DNA of 64,000 bases, taken from Salticus scenicus. Taxonomy: Eukaryota > Arthropoda > Arachnida > Araneae > Salticidae. Below the pieces are notes generated by a model. The model was not told where the DNA came from. It saw nothing but the letters and a program-made list of their open reading frames with translations, and did not search any database. The DNA lies in the NCBI GenBank assembly GCA_963930645.1, contig OZ005661.1, positions 196,329,532 through 196,393,531 on the forward strand. The letters run 5' to 3'. Shown one piece after another: positions 33,849 through 43,370 of the stretch; positions within the stretch are counted from its first letter, which is position 1, and the number at the start of each line of letters is the position of its first letter. A program made the translations under genes and the position numbers.

Positions 33849-35513
33849 ATGTATAAAGCTCAATGCTCTCTGAAGAAGCTTAAAGCGGTAAACTCGCTAC
33901 GAAACCGTTTTGGGGTTATCGAGCTGTTTCCCAAAAACCTTTCGCCTACCGTTAAGAAATTGGAAGAATATCCACACTTCCAAACCATGATCGGTGAAGG
34001 CAAGATTTGCGTATTCTGTCTATACATGACGTCCGATTTGAAGATTGAATTCAAAAAACGTACTCTGACGGACAAGATAACGAATACAATCCCAGCCATA
34101 GGCAGAGAGGCCAAGACAAACTATCCGCTGAGACCTCAGGAGATTAAATGGAGCACTCTGATGAACCGATATAAAAGACCCCCCAGCGAAGCCAACAGAA
34201 CCAACGCCGACGTGAGAATTGGTTTCAAGTGCCCCAACAATCAGTTTCTTGTAAAGTCCTACTTTACGTTTGGTCAGCGAACCGTCGGACGAGGATGCGC
34301 CCATATCATACAGACTTTGAACGTGCCATTCCTGTTCTTTGTGAGGCGTCCTGGCGAGACACGAGTAAAACCGGACAACAGATACTTTGCTGGCGACAAG
34401 CTCCATTACTACGACCGTTTCATATTGATTGCCGACTCCAGTTACAAGGTGCCTGCTGGGACCACATACATTCTGTTTACGACTCAAAAAAACTTTTTCA
34501 GTTTGGACATTGTGCCAGAGAATTTAGAGTTGGGCTTCGAAACCAAAAATCCTTTGGTAGAACGCATAACAAAAATAGATGGTATGTACGACATATCCGT
34601 ACCAACGCCCATGATACAGCATATAGATGATGAAGACGACTCTCCCGTAGAAATGAGTACTGAAGTCGCTAGAATAACATCTAAATATTTTGATAAGCCA
34701 ACGTCTCCAATCTCAGAGCCAGAGATCTATTTTCCTGAATCATCTCAAGAGTCGTCCCAAGAACCAGAGCCAGAGATCTATTTTCCTGTGGACAGAAGAC
34801 CAATAGTCATAACAACAAACTTTGCAGCCCAATACAAGTCTCTGACTTTTAAGGACTGGAAAAACTTGACAGATCGCCCCGACAATAACTTCGTACGCCC
34901 CTACGGACCAGATCTACCTGGACTTGACATGAGAATTAAATCGGTAAAACGGAAGGCTGAGACAATTCCCAAGAGTGCCAAGAAACATAAGCCATCTTTC
35001 AAGGAGGTGGCCACAAATACAGAGCCAGTGTTTAAATGCCCACCTGAGCCAGTTTTTAAACGTCCAGCACCCATTGAAAGTCCTGAACCCATTGAAAGTC
35101 CTGAGATATGTCCAGAGCCTGTTGAAGATCCTGAACCCATTGAAAATCCCGAGATATGTCCCATTGAAAATCCTGAGATATGTTCAGAGCCTATTGAAAA
35201 TCCTGAATCCATTGAAAGTCCTGAGATATGCCCCATTGAAAATCCTGAGATATGTCCCGTTGAAGATCGTGAACCCATTGAAAATCCTGAGCCCATTGAA
35301 AATCCAGAATATTTTTATGGATGGCCTACTATTGAAAGGTCAGAGGTGCAAACTGAACTGGATGAGCTTGATAATATTTTATGTACGCCTTTATCCATGC
35401 CAGCGGATACGCTAGACTCGTTGATGGATGATCTTATGACGCCATCAACTATACAGTATACTATGGAACCGCTGGAGATTCAGTCAGGCTTTGAACTGCC
35501 AGATTTTATGTAA
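33849..35513 (+). CDS. 554-residue protein with Pro/Glu repeat tail (left copy)
   Basis: The largest gene in the window; no family recognised. Residues 1-240 look globular and basic to neutral, with GRGCAHIIQTLNVPFLFFVRR and KVPAGTTYILFTTQKNFFSL among the hydrophobic strands. Residues 265-370 are acidic with two ESSQEPEPEIYFP-type phrases. A lysine-rich KRKAETIPKSAKKHK (about 365-380) could be a nuclear signal. About 395-490 holds many copies of PIENPEICP or PIESPEICP, a low-complexity acidic repeat likely to be disordered. The end is acidic and hydrophobic (LDSLMDDLM), as in transactivation domains. A transcription-factor role is speculative. Identical at 40,867-42,531. Confidence 0.8.
   Translation: MYKAQCSLKKLKAVNSLRNRFGVIELFPKNLSPTVKKLEEYPHFQTMIGEGKICVFCLYMTSDLKIEFKKRTLTDKITNTIPAIGREAKTNYPLRPQEIKWSTLMNRYKRPPSEANRTNADVRIGFKCPNNQFLVKSYFTFGQRTVGRGCAHIIQTLNVPFLFFVRRPGETRVKPDNRYFAGDKLHYYDRFILIADSSYKVPAGTTYILFTTQKNFFSLDIVPENLELGFETKNPLVERITKIDGMYDISVPTPMIQHIDDEDDSPVEMSTEVARITSKYFDKPTSPISEPEIYFPESSQESSQEPEPEIYFPVDRRPIVITTNFAAQYKSLTFKDWKNLTDRPDNNFVRPYGPDLPGLDMRIKSVKRKAETIPKSAKKHKPSFKEVATNTEPVFKCPPEPVFKRPAPIESPEPIESPEICPEPVEDPEPIENPEICPIENPEICSEPIENPESIESPEICPIENPEICPVEDREPIENPEPIENPEYFYGWPTIERSEVQTELDELDNILCTPLSMPADTLDSLMDDLMTPSTIQYTMEPLEIQSGFELPDFM
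35080..35320 (+). repeat. in-gene ATTGAAAATCCTGAG repeat
   Basis: Tandem and interspersed 18-30-base units coding PIENPE / PIESPE / EICP. Unit number is likely to vary between isolates. Confidence 0.75.
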
Positions 35514-35534
35514 CTATAAAAATATGTAAAATTT

Positions 35535-35795
35535 AAAAAATTTGGGTCAAACGAGGCTTCCTCATGTTTAGATTTGTCATTATGACTTATCTTTACGATG
35601 GAAGCCTCGTTTGACCCATTTTTTTTAAATCAAAATGCTACCAATATTGGTATTGAAAAAAAAATAACTTGTAAATTTTATCAGAACAATAAAAAAATAT
35701 TTAAAAAAAAATTGGGTCAAACGAGGCTTCCTCATGTTTAGATTTGTCAGTATGACTTATCTTTACAATGGAAGCCTCGTTTGACCCATTTTTTT
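35535..35795 (+). terminator. duplicated 3' hairpin module of the 33,849 gene
   Basis: Two nearly identical hairpins lie in tandem (35,535-35,627 and 35,704-35,795). Each has a TTGGGTCAAACGAGGCTTC stem and a TCATGTTTAGATTTGTCA loop, and each is followed by CTACCAATATTGG. The two loops differ by a base or two. Confidence 0.8.
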
Positions 35796-35911
35796 AAATC
35801 AAAATGCTACCAATATTGGATTTGTAAAAAAATAACTTGTAAATTTTATCAGATTAATTAGAAAGTGACACATGACAATACTTTATAAAAGTCCATCTAA
35901 GTCACATTAAA

Positions 35912-35951
35912 ATCAACCAACCAACCAACCTTGAAAAAAAAAAAAAAAAAA

Positions 35952-35990
<39 letters not shown>

Positions 35991-36012
35991 CAAGGTTGGT
36001 TGGTTAGTTGAT
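35912..36012. repeat. CCAACC-A/T-GGTTGG palindrome
   Basis: ATCAACCAACCAACCAACC, A/T core and reverse complement. Confidence 0.9.
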
Positions 36013-36681
36013 ATATATTTGTTTCCTCGTTCATCACTTTTCATTTATCAAGATTAACTTTTCAATTTAATCCTATCATGTTTTTATTCAAAGGCTAAGT
36101 TTCAAAGCCTCATTTTAAATGAAACCTGTTAATTTTGATCATGTCTATCTTAAACGTGAATCGCTTAGCCATCCAAGCCATTCGTAGCAATTAGATGTTT
36201 GAACTGAGTCCATAACCCTTTCCCTTTAAAATTTATCTAAGCCATAGTAGCCTTTCAATTTTGACTGGTTAAACGTGGATCAGCTATGCAAGAGGTCATG
36301 ATAAAACTGAGTCCTGTATCTGAAACAGGTGCCATGTCAAACGAAGACCTGGCAATTGAAAACGGGGCATCGCTTAGCAGGCAAAATTTAAACGAGCTGA
36401 GCCATAAACGTAACCATTGAACTCTGGGCCATGCTTAGCAGTAGCAGCCCATATTGTAAAAATAATATTTACAAGATACAATGACAAAGCGACAAATGAA
36501 AAGCTTAAAAGTAGCGGCCCAGTCTATGGCATCATTTTAAATGTTAATCCATCCAAGAGACCTTAATAGAATCGGCTTACTGAACAGGTGAAATCTGAAA
36601 GACGTAGAGAGCCCATATTGTAAAAATTTAAAATTATAAACTTCAAAAGTGGATATATGTAGGAAGTGTGTTAAGTTTTAA

Positions 36682-36720
36682 AGTCACATGACCACTCTTG
36701 AAATAAACCAACCAACCAAC

Positions 36721-36791
<71 letters not shown>

Positions 36792-36837
36792 GTTGGTTGG
36801 TTGGTTTTATTTTAAGAGTGGGTGTGGTCATGTGACT
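36682..36837. repeat. long CCAACC palindrome with GGGTGTGG arm
   Basis: Arms AGTCACATGACCAC.. to CCAACC around an A/T core. Arms are imperfect: the right one has an extra GTGGGTGT stretch. Confidence 0.85.
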
Positions 36838-37131
36838 AGTAAATATCATCGGATCAAAAAGTGATATAACCGAGATTAATTTCGGTGCTAAAAAGAAGAA
36901 CCCAAATTGTCTTCCCAACTGGCTGAACCCAGATTAGGTATTTTTTAGCTTAAAATCTTAGCTGATCTGAGTTTGGTCGTTGGTAAAAAATATCAGCGGA
37001 TTTTTCTAAGGCCCAAATGAAATTTTTTCAAACTAAATCTGGCAGACTAGAATTTTAGTAAGAATCTGAGTTACACAACGAGAAGGACTTTGGGGGAGTA
37101 TTTGACTCTATGACGTCACGACAAGATTTTT

Positions 37132-37159
37132 ACTGAGTCGATACACTGAGTCGATACAC
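37132..37159. repeat. 28-bp inverted repeat, spacer left edge
   Basis: ACTGAGTCGATACACTGAGT and on; its exact reverse complement is at 39,075-39,102. Shows the inverted symmetry extends beyond the main arm boundary, interrupted by unequal insertions. Confidence 0.85.
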
Positions 37160-37313
37160 AAGTCACATGCGAGAGTGTATATACTTCAAATTGGGATGCA
37201 GCGCATATATATATCTTCAAATTGCCAAAAAAAAAAGACACAATAACTGTTTGGGCGTCATCATTTATATAGACACGAACCAACCTACTATGGCATTTCT
37301 GGACAGTGTAGAT

Positions 37314-37366
37314 ACTTTAGCACGATATATATAGGTTGGCTAGAGGCAATCAACCAATCCACCAAC

Positions 37367-37435
<69 letters not shown>

Positions 37436-37492
37436 CAAGGTTGGTTGATTGATTGATTGACTCTAGCTAGCCTATATATATCATGCTAAAGT
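37314..37492. repeat. CCAACC palindrome inside the unique spacer
   Basis: ACTTTAGCACGATATATATA to CCAACC, A/T core, then GGTTGG to CTATATATATCATGCTAAAG. Arms have several mismatches, unlike those within the arms. Confidence 0.85.
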
Positions 37493-37539
37493 AACAGTTT
37501 ATCTAAATTTGCTGATGTACCATCACCTCTGTCAATGCC

Positions 37540-37548
37540 TATATATAC
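37540..37548 (+). promoter_or_regulatory. TATA box of the 37,579 gene
   Basis: TATATATAC, with CCATTCATCATG 23 bases on at the start codon itself, implying a very short leader. Confidence 0.6.
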
Positions 37549-37578
37549 TGTCCCAAATATTTAGTCTTACCATTCATC

Positions 37579-38760
37579 ATGCCTGCCGGTCCCAATTTGA
37601 AGAGATATGCAAACGCACTCCTACGCGACAGAACTCCGTTTTCATGTCCACGCTGCAACGTTCTCGTCTTGCCCAAAGATTATGAAAGGCATTGTAAGAA
37701 TGAAATCGGCTTGAACCCCCGAAGATGCTGCGTTTGGTGCGAGGGCCGATACACATTCGTAAGCGGGGGTAAGAACGGCGCCGCTGATCATTTGCTGGAA
37801 TGCTTTAGAAATTTTAGATTTAGTATGCCTGAACCTGAGCCTGAGCCTATTGAAGTGGATCCTGCTGATGAGTACGAATTTTTCGATTTCAGCCCAATGT
37901 GCGCAAAAGAAGATTTTTTCGATCATACGCGTTTCTTCATGGACGACTGGGCCTACGAACCCGTCTGGCCTATCGAGTTAGAGCCTCCACCCGTACCGTT
38001 TCAAGACGAAACGCTAAACTTAGCCGCCTCTTGCGTGCTGAAATATCTTGAAGGCAACCTGGCGTTCATCCACGTCATGGTGCGAGCCGTAGCCTATAGG
38101 GATTTTATAAGATCCATGGATAGAGACGACGGCTTGACCCAAACCTTGCCATTTTCATGTTGGTGCGACGGCGGAAAGGAACCCAATCCCAAATTCAGGC
38201 AGCATAGGCACATGGTCGTAGTAACTCATTCAGAAGATCATTTTCACAAGAACGTGTGGGGTGGGATCAGACCAGACGAACGACCGTATGTCGGTTACAG
38301 ATGCCTGAAAAGTAAATCCATAGAGACCGCCTGGCATTTGGTTAATACGCTGGGATATCTCAGCCGCCGCCAATCCAGCTGTAATTTTTCGTTCGAAGAC
38401 CGTAAAGGGGTAGGTAACATGAACCATTTTTACATTCAAGAGACGCTGCCCAAAGATTACAGGCTGGTCCTGGTTACGCTCTGGAACGGAGGCATCCTGA
38501 AACTCATAACCCAGAACTATGCCAACATACTTCCCGATAAATTGCTCAAAGTTCCAATGGTGTTCATCAACGGAAAATATCAAATCAAAATCAAACATTT
38601 GCCAGACATAAAATTGAACCTGGTACTGCCCGTATCTAGAAATTTCAAGTCGGCTAGCAGGCGCACCCAATACTTCTTGCATCTGAACAACGGACAAAAG
38701 ATGTTTTTTACGCCGGGCATGCAACTGAACAAGATTACAAGATGTTTTACGAAGTCGTGA
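37579..38760 (+). CDS. Cys/His-rich protein of the spacer
   Basis: A 393-residue protein found once, between the inverted arms. Near the N-terminus are two possible zinc-binding groups: CPRCNVLVLPKDYERHC (23-39) and CCVWC..H..C (50-75). An acidic EPEPEPIEV linker follows. A central FRQHRHMVVVTHSEDHFH segment (207-223) has an H-x-H pattern, with a Tyr in NTLGYLSRRQ at 260. That order is loosely like HUH endonucleases of parvovirus-type Rep proteins, but other HUH features are not clear. The last third is strand-like (LVLVTLWNGGILKLI). Alternatives are a zinc-dependent DNA-binding protein of another family. No assignment is secure. Confidence 0.75.
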   Translation: MPAGPNLKRYANALLRDRTPFSCPRCNVLVLPKDYERHCKNEIGLNPRRCCVWCEGRYTFVSGGKNGAADHLLECFRNFRFSMPEPEPEPIEVDPADEYEFFDFSPMCAKEDFFDHTRFFMDDWAYEPVWPIELEPPPVPFQDETLNLAASCVLKYLEGNLAFIHVMVRAVAYRDFIRSMDRDDGLTQTLPFSCWCDGGKEPNPKFRQHRHMVVVTHSEDHFHKNVWGGIRPDERPYVGYRCLKSKSIETAWHLVNTLGYLSRRQSSCNFSFEDRKGVGNMNHFYIQETLPKDYRLVLVTLWNGGILKLITQNYANILPDKLLKVPMVFINGKYQIKIKHLPDIKLNLVLPVSRNFKSASRRTQYFLHLNNGQKMFFTPGMQLNKITRCFTKS

Positions 38761-39071
38761 AAGAAGATTATTGGGAACCCAGCAGACTTCAACAGATGTG
38801 CATTCAATGCGTGATGCCCGTATTGGGACGATGCAAAGGGATAGAGGCCGAAATGAAAAAAATGAAAGAGAGTTACGAAAATAATATCAGGGAACTGAGA
38901 GAAATGCTGCAAATCCAAAAATTGGAATATTTGGAAATTATTTATAATTTACACGTGAACGAAATTGCTAGCCTGAAAGAGGCAATGGAAAGGCTGAAAG
39001 CAGAAATGACTATCTTGAAAACTGAAAATGATAGTTTGAAACACAGATTGTCCAAGTACGAAGAAATTTAA
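38742..39071 (+). CDS. coiled-coil protein overlapping the spacer gene
   Basis: A 109-residue protein whose ATG lies 19 bases inside the preceding gene, in another frame. After a YWEPSRLQQMCIQCVMPVLGR-like N-part (shown in pieces: YWEPSRLQQ, CIQCVMPVLG), residues 36-106 form a strongly predicted coiled coil with leucines in heptad spacing. The protein at 54,366 is similar in size and type. No promoter of its own is evident. A single frameshift would fuse it to the 37,579 product, so a read-through form or a sequencing indel is possible. Confidence 0.65.
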   Translation: MFYEVVKEDYWEPSRLQQMCIQCVMPVLGRCKGIEAEMKKMKESYENNIRELREMLQIQKLEYLEIIYNLHVNEIASLKEAMERLKAEMTILKTENDSLKHRLSKYEEI

Positions 39072-39074
39072 ACA

Positions 39075-39102
39075 GTGTATCGACTCAGTGTATCGACTCA
39101 GT
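39075..39102. repeat. 28-bp inverted repeat, spacer right edge
   Basis: Exact reverse complement of 37,132-37,159; begins three bases after the coiled-coil gene's stop. Confidence 0.85.
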
Positions 39103-39540
39103 TCATGGGGGGTCATAACCTTTTCCTTGGGATCAATAACCTCTTCGTTCGGGGTCAAGGTCAAAATCTCTAAGAAGTCTAACGAAAACCAGAGGATCTG
39201 AAGCTTGGACGAGCCCAAAACGTAGTACCGAGACAGATCTGACTTGAAGGAAACGCTCTATTTTTCTAAATCAAAGTGGCTCCCCCAAAGTCCTTCTCGT
39301 TGTGTAACTCAGATTCTTACTAAAATTCTAGTCTGCCAGATTTAGTTTGAAAAAATTTCATTTGGGCCTTAGAAAAATCCGCTGATATTTTTTACCAACG
39401 ACCAAACTCAGATCAGCTAAGATTTTAAGCTAAAAAATACCTAATCTGGGTTCAGCCAGTTGGGAAGACAATTTGGGTTCTTCTTTTTAGCACCGAAATT
39501 AATCTCGGTTATATCACTTTTTGATCCGATGATATTTACT

Positions 39541-39586
39541 AGTCACATGACCACACCCACTCTTAAAATAAAACCAACCAACCAAC

Positions 39587-39657
<71 letters not shown>

Positions 39658-39696
39658 GTTGGTTGGTTGGTTTATTTCAAGAGTGGTCATGTGACT
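39541..39696. repeat. CCAACC palindrome (mirror of 36,682)
   Basis: Right-arm copy; A and T run lengths swap accordingly. Confidence 0.9.
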
Positions 39697-39699
39697 TTA

Positions 39700-40360
39700 A
39701 AACTTAACACACTTCCTACATATATCCACTTTTGAAGTTTATAATTTTAAATTTTTACAATATGGGCTCTCTACGTCTTTCAGATTTCACCTGTTCAGTA
39801 AGCCGATTCTATTAAGGTCTCTTGGATGGATTAACATTTAAAATGATGCCATAGACTGGGCCGCTACTTTTAAGCTTTTCATTTGTCGCTTTGTCATTGT
39901 ATCTTGTAAATATTATTTTTACAATATGGGCTGCTACTGCTAAGCATGGCCCAGAGTTCAATGGTTACGTTTATGGCTCAGCTCGTTTAAATTTTGCCTG
40001 CTAAGCGATGCCCCGTTTTCAATTGCCAGGTCTTCGTTTGACATGGCACCTGTTTCAGATACAGGACTCAGTTTTATCATGACCTCTTGCATAGCTGATC
40101 CACGTTTAACCAGTCAAAATTGAAAGGCTACTATGGCTTAGATAAATTTTAAAGGGAAAGGGTTATGGACTCAGTTCAAACATCTAATTGCTACGAATGG
40201 CTTGGATGGCTAAGCGATTCACGTTTAAGATAGACATGATCAAAATTAACAGGTTTCATTTAAAATGAGGCTTTGAAACTTAGCCTTTGAATAAAAACAT
40301 GATAGGATTAAATTGAAAAGTTAATCTTGATAAATGAAAAGTGATGAACGAGGAAACAAA
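39700..40360. other. gene-free stretch, mirror of 36,015-36,680
   Basis: No ORF; reverse-complement copy of the left-arm stretch. Confidence 0.6.
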
Positions 40361-40366
40361 TATATA

Positions 40367-40387
40367 TCAACTAACCAACCAACCTTG

Positions 40388-40429
<42 letters not shown>

Positions 40430-40468
40430 TTTTTTTTTTTTTTTTTCAAGGTTGGTTGGTTGGTTGAT
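40367..40468. repeat. CCAACC palindrome (mirror of 35,912)
   Basis: Right-arm copy. Confidence 0.9.
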
Positions 40469-40584
40469 TTTAATGTGACTTAGATGGACTTTTATAAAGT
40501 ATTGTCATGTGTCACTTTCTAATTAATCTGATAAAATTTACAAGTTATTTTTTTACAAATCCAATATTGGTAGCATTTTGATTT

Positions 40585-40846
40585 AAAAAAATGGGTCAAA
40601 CGAGGCTTCCATTGTAAAGATAAGTCATACTGACAAATCTAAACATGAGGAAGCCTCGTTTGACCCAATTTTTTTTTAAATATTTTTTTATTGTTCTGAT
40701 AAAATTTACAAGTTATTTTTTTTTCAATACCAATATTGGTAGCATTTTGATTTAAAAAAAATGGGTCAAACGAGGCTTCCATCGTAAAGATAAGTCATAA
40801 TGACAAATCTAAACATGAGGAAGCCTCGTTTGACCCAAATTTTTTA
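40585..40846 (-). terminator. duplicated 3' hairpins of the 42,531 gene
   Basis: Mirror of 35,535-35,795; hairpins at 40,585-40,678 and 40,754-40,846. Confidence 0.8.
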
Positions 40847-40866
40847 AATTTTACATATTTTTATAG

Positions 40867-42531
40867 TTACATAAAATCTGGCAGTTCAAAGCCTGACTGA
40901 ATCTCCAGCGGTTCCATAGTATACTGTATAGTTGATGGCGTCATAAGATCATCCATCAACGAGTCTAGCGTATCCGCTGGCATGGATAAAGGCGTACATA
41001 AAATATTATCAAGCTCATCCAGTTCAGTTTGCACCTCTGACCTTTCAATAGTAGGCCATCCATAAAAATATTCTGGATTTTCAATGGGCTCAGGATTTTC
41101 AATGGGTTCACGATCTTCAACGGGACATATCTCAGGATTTTCAATGGGGCATATCTCAGGACTTTCAATGGATTCAGGATTTTCAATAGGCTCTGAACAT
41201 ATCTCAGGATTTTCAATGGGACATATCTCGGGATTTTCAATGGGTTCAGGATCTTCAACAGGCTCTGGACATATCTCAGGACTTTCAATGGGTTCAGGAC
41301 TTTCAATGGGTGCTGGACGTTTAAAAACTGGCTCAGGTGGGCATTTAAACACTGGCTCTGTATTTGTGGCCACCTCCTTGAAAGATGGCTTATGTTTCTT
41401 GGCACTCTTGGGAATTGTCTCAGCCTTCCGTTTTACCGATTTAATTCTCATGTCAAGTCCAGGTAGATCTGGTCCGTAGGGGCGTACGAAGTTATTGTCG
41501 GGGCGATCTGTCAAGTTTTTCCAGTCCTTAAAAGTCAGAGACTTGTATTGGGCTGCAAAGTTTGTTGTTATGACTATTGGTCTTCTGTCCACAGGAAAAT
41601 AGATCTCTGGCTCTGGTTCTTGGGACGACTCTTGAGATGATTCAGGAAAATAGATCTCTGGCTCTGAGATTGGAGACGTTGGCTTATCAAAATATTTAGA
41701 TGTTATTCTAGCGACTTCAGTACTCATTTCTACGGGAGAGTCGTCTTCATCATCTATATGCTGTATCATGGGCGTTGGTACGGATATGTCGTACATACCA
41801 TCTATTTTTGTTATGCGTTCTACCAAAGGATTTTTGGTTTCGAAGCCCAACTCTAAATTCTCTGGCACAATGTCCAAACTGAAAAAGTTTTTTTGAGTCG
41901 TAAACAGAATGTATGTGGTCCCAGCAGGCACCTTGTAACTGGAGTCGGCAATCAATATGAAACGGTCGTAGTAATGGAGCTTGTCGCCAGCAAAGTATCT
42001 GTTGTCCGGTTTTACTCGTGTCTCGCCAGGACGCCTCACAAAGAACAGGAATGGCACGTTCAAAGTCTGTATGATATGGGCGCATCCTCGTCCGACGGTT
42101 CGCTGACCAAACGTAAAGTAGGACTTTACAAGAAACTGATTGTTGGGGCACTTGAAACCAATTCTCACGTCGGCGTTGGTTCTGTTGGCTTCGCTGGGGG
42201 GTCTTTTATATCGGTTCATCAGAGTGCTCCATTTAATCTCCTGAGGTCTCAGCGGATAGTTTGTCTTGGCCTCTCTGCCTATGGCTGGGATTGTATTCGT
42301 TATCTTGTCCGTCAGAGTACGTTTTTTGAATTCAATCTTCAAATCGGACGTCATGTATAGACAGAATACGCAAATCTTGCCTTCACCGATCATGGTTTGG
42401 AAGTGTGGATATTCTTCCAATTTCTTAACGGTAGGCGAAAGGTTTTTGGGAAACAGCTCGATAACCCCAAAACGGTTTCGTAGCGAGTTTACCGCTTTAA
42501 GCTTCTTCAGAGAGCATTGAGCTTTATACAT
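40867..42531 (-). CDS. 554-residue protein with Pro/Glu repeat tail (right copy)
   Basis: Protein identical to that of 33,849-35,513, including all units of the acidic repeat. Such repeats drift quickly, so identity in both copies points to a very recent duplication, ongoing gene conversion or a duplicated assembly. Promoter (CTTATATA at 42,585-42,592 on this strand) and tandem hairpins are also retained. Confidence 0.8.
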   Translation of the reverse strand: MYKAQCSLKKLKAVNSLRNRFGVIELFPKNLSPTVKKLEEYPHFQTMIGEGKICVFCLYMTSDLKIEFKKRTLTDKITNTIPAIGREAKTNYPLRPQEIKWSTLMNRYKRPPSEANRTNADVRIGFKCPNNQFLVKSYFTFGQRTVGRGCAHIIQTLNVPFLFFVRRPGETRVKPDNRYFAGDKLHYYDRFILIADSSYKVPAGTTYILFTTQKNFFSLDIVPENLELGFETKNPLVERITKIDGMYDISVPTPMIQHIDDEDDSPVEMSTEVARITSKYFDKPTSPISEPEIYFPESSQESSQEPEPEIYFPVDRRPIVITTNFAAQYKSLTFKDWKNLTDRPDNNFVRPYGPDLPGLDMRIKSVKRKAETIPKSAKKHKPSFKEVATNTEPVFKCPPEPVFKRPAPIESPEPIESPEICPEPVEDPEPIENPEICPIENPEICSEPIENPESIESPEICPIENPEICPVEDREPIENPEPIENPEYFYGWPTIERSEVQTELDELDNILCTPLSMPADTLDSLMDDLMTPSTIQYTMEPLEIQSGFELPDFM

Positions 42532-42584
42532 ATTGGTAGTTTAAAGCTCCGAAGAGAGAATGGCTATTCGATCAAATGCCAGAG

Positions 42585-42860
42585 CTTATATAGTCAATCT
42601 GAAGGATATTGCATAAGTCAGTTTCTACGAAAACAGGATAAGATAAGGCTTATTATAGAGTCGCTGGACGCGGAAACAGGATATTGTCAATCTGAAGACA
42701 GGATATTGCATAAGTCAGTTTCTACGAAAACAGGATGAGCTATTTATAGAATTATTGTCGCTAAACGCGGAAACAGGATATTGTATAACTCATTTGCTAT
42801 GAAACAGGATGCATTTTTATAGACGCAGATAAGCATTGCTGGACAATGATAGTGTATACA
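42585..42860 (-). promoter_or_regulatory. promoter and ATCCTGT cluster of the 42,531 gene
   Basis: Mirror of 33,530-33,800. Confidence 0.7.
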
Positions 42861-42916
42861 CTTTAACATGATATATATAGGTTAGCTAGAGTCAATCAAC
42901 CAATCAACCAACCTTG

Positions 42917-42951
<35 letters not shown>

Positions 42952-43030
42952 TTTTTTTTTTTTTTTTTTTTTCAAGGTTGGTTGATTGGTTGATTGACTC
43001 TAGCTAACCTATATATATCATGTTAAAGTG
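42860..43030. repeat. CCAACC palindrome (mirror of 33,352)
   Basis: Right-arm copy. Confidence 0.9.
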
Positions 43031-43282
43031 TCTGGCCGATTTCTATAATTTTTTCAAGATACTATTTTTTTTTGGACTTTGCAATTTTCAAAGTTTATCA
43101 TTTCAATTTTATAGTTTTTGATTTGAAAATAATATTTTTTTGCCAAACTGTTTTAAGTTAGCGTTTATATAAAAATATATATCTCCAAGACTTCAGTTAT
43201 AAAAATATCCATTCAAATTCTTAAGTCAAAAATCTTAAGTCAAAATCTTAAACGCATCCAATATTGGCAATATAATTGTTAC

Positions 43283-43356
43283 AAAAAAAACGGGTCGAAC
43301 GAAGTGTCAAAGACAGTAATCTGCCATGAGACACTTCGTTCGACCCGATTTTTTTA
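43283..43356 (-). terminator. 3' hairpin of the 43,991 gene
   Basis: Mirror of 33,025-33,097. Confidence 0.8.
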
Positions 43357-43370
43357 TAAATCGTTTGGGC

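Larger units (their letters stand above)
23187..37098 (+). repeat. left arm of ~13.9-kb inverted repeat
   Basis: Every gene and hairpin in this stretch recurs in reverse at 39,280-53,156. The outer boundary is at ACAGTCGCCAGAAG and the inner boundary at AGGACTTTGGGGGAG. Single-base differences are rare; the arms differ mainly in the lengths of A/T runs. The left arm is 13,912 bp and the right 13,877 bp. Confidence 0.95.
35830..37310. other. gene-free stretch around arm's inner end
   Basis: No ORF over 60 codons. Between the palindromes at 35,912 and 36,682, the words GCTTAGCC, CATCCAAG, CCATATTGTAAAAAT and related phrases recur. A non-coding RNA or regulatory role is possible but not shown. 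Confidence 0.5.

Noticed and set aside
34901..35296. 131-codon minus-strand frame within the 554-residue gene, rich in GSGFSMG repeats
   Set aside because: Antisense shadow of the PIENPE repeat; no promoter or hairpin of its own.
37579..38760. Firm assignment of the spacer protein as a parvovirus-type Rep
   Set aside because: Only the H-x-H and one Tyr fit; no helicase domain and no clear flanking strands, so it is kept as a hypothesis.
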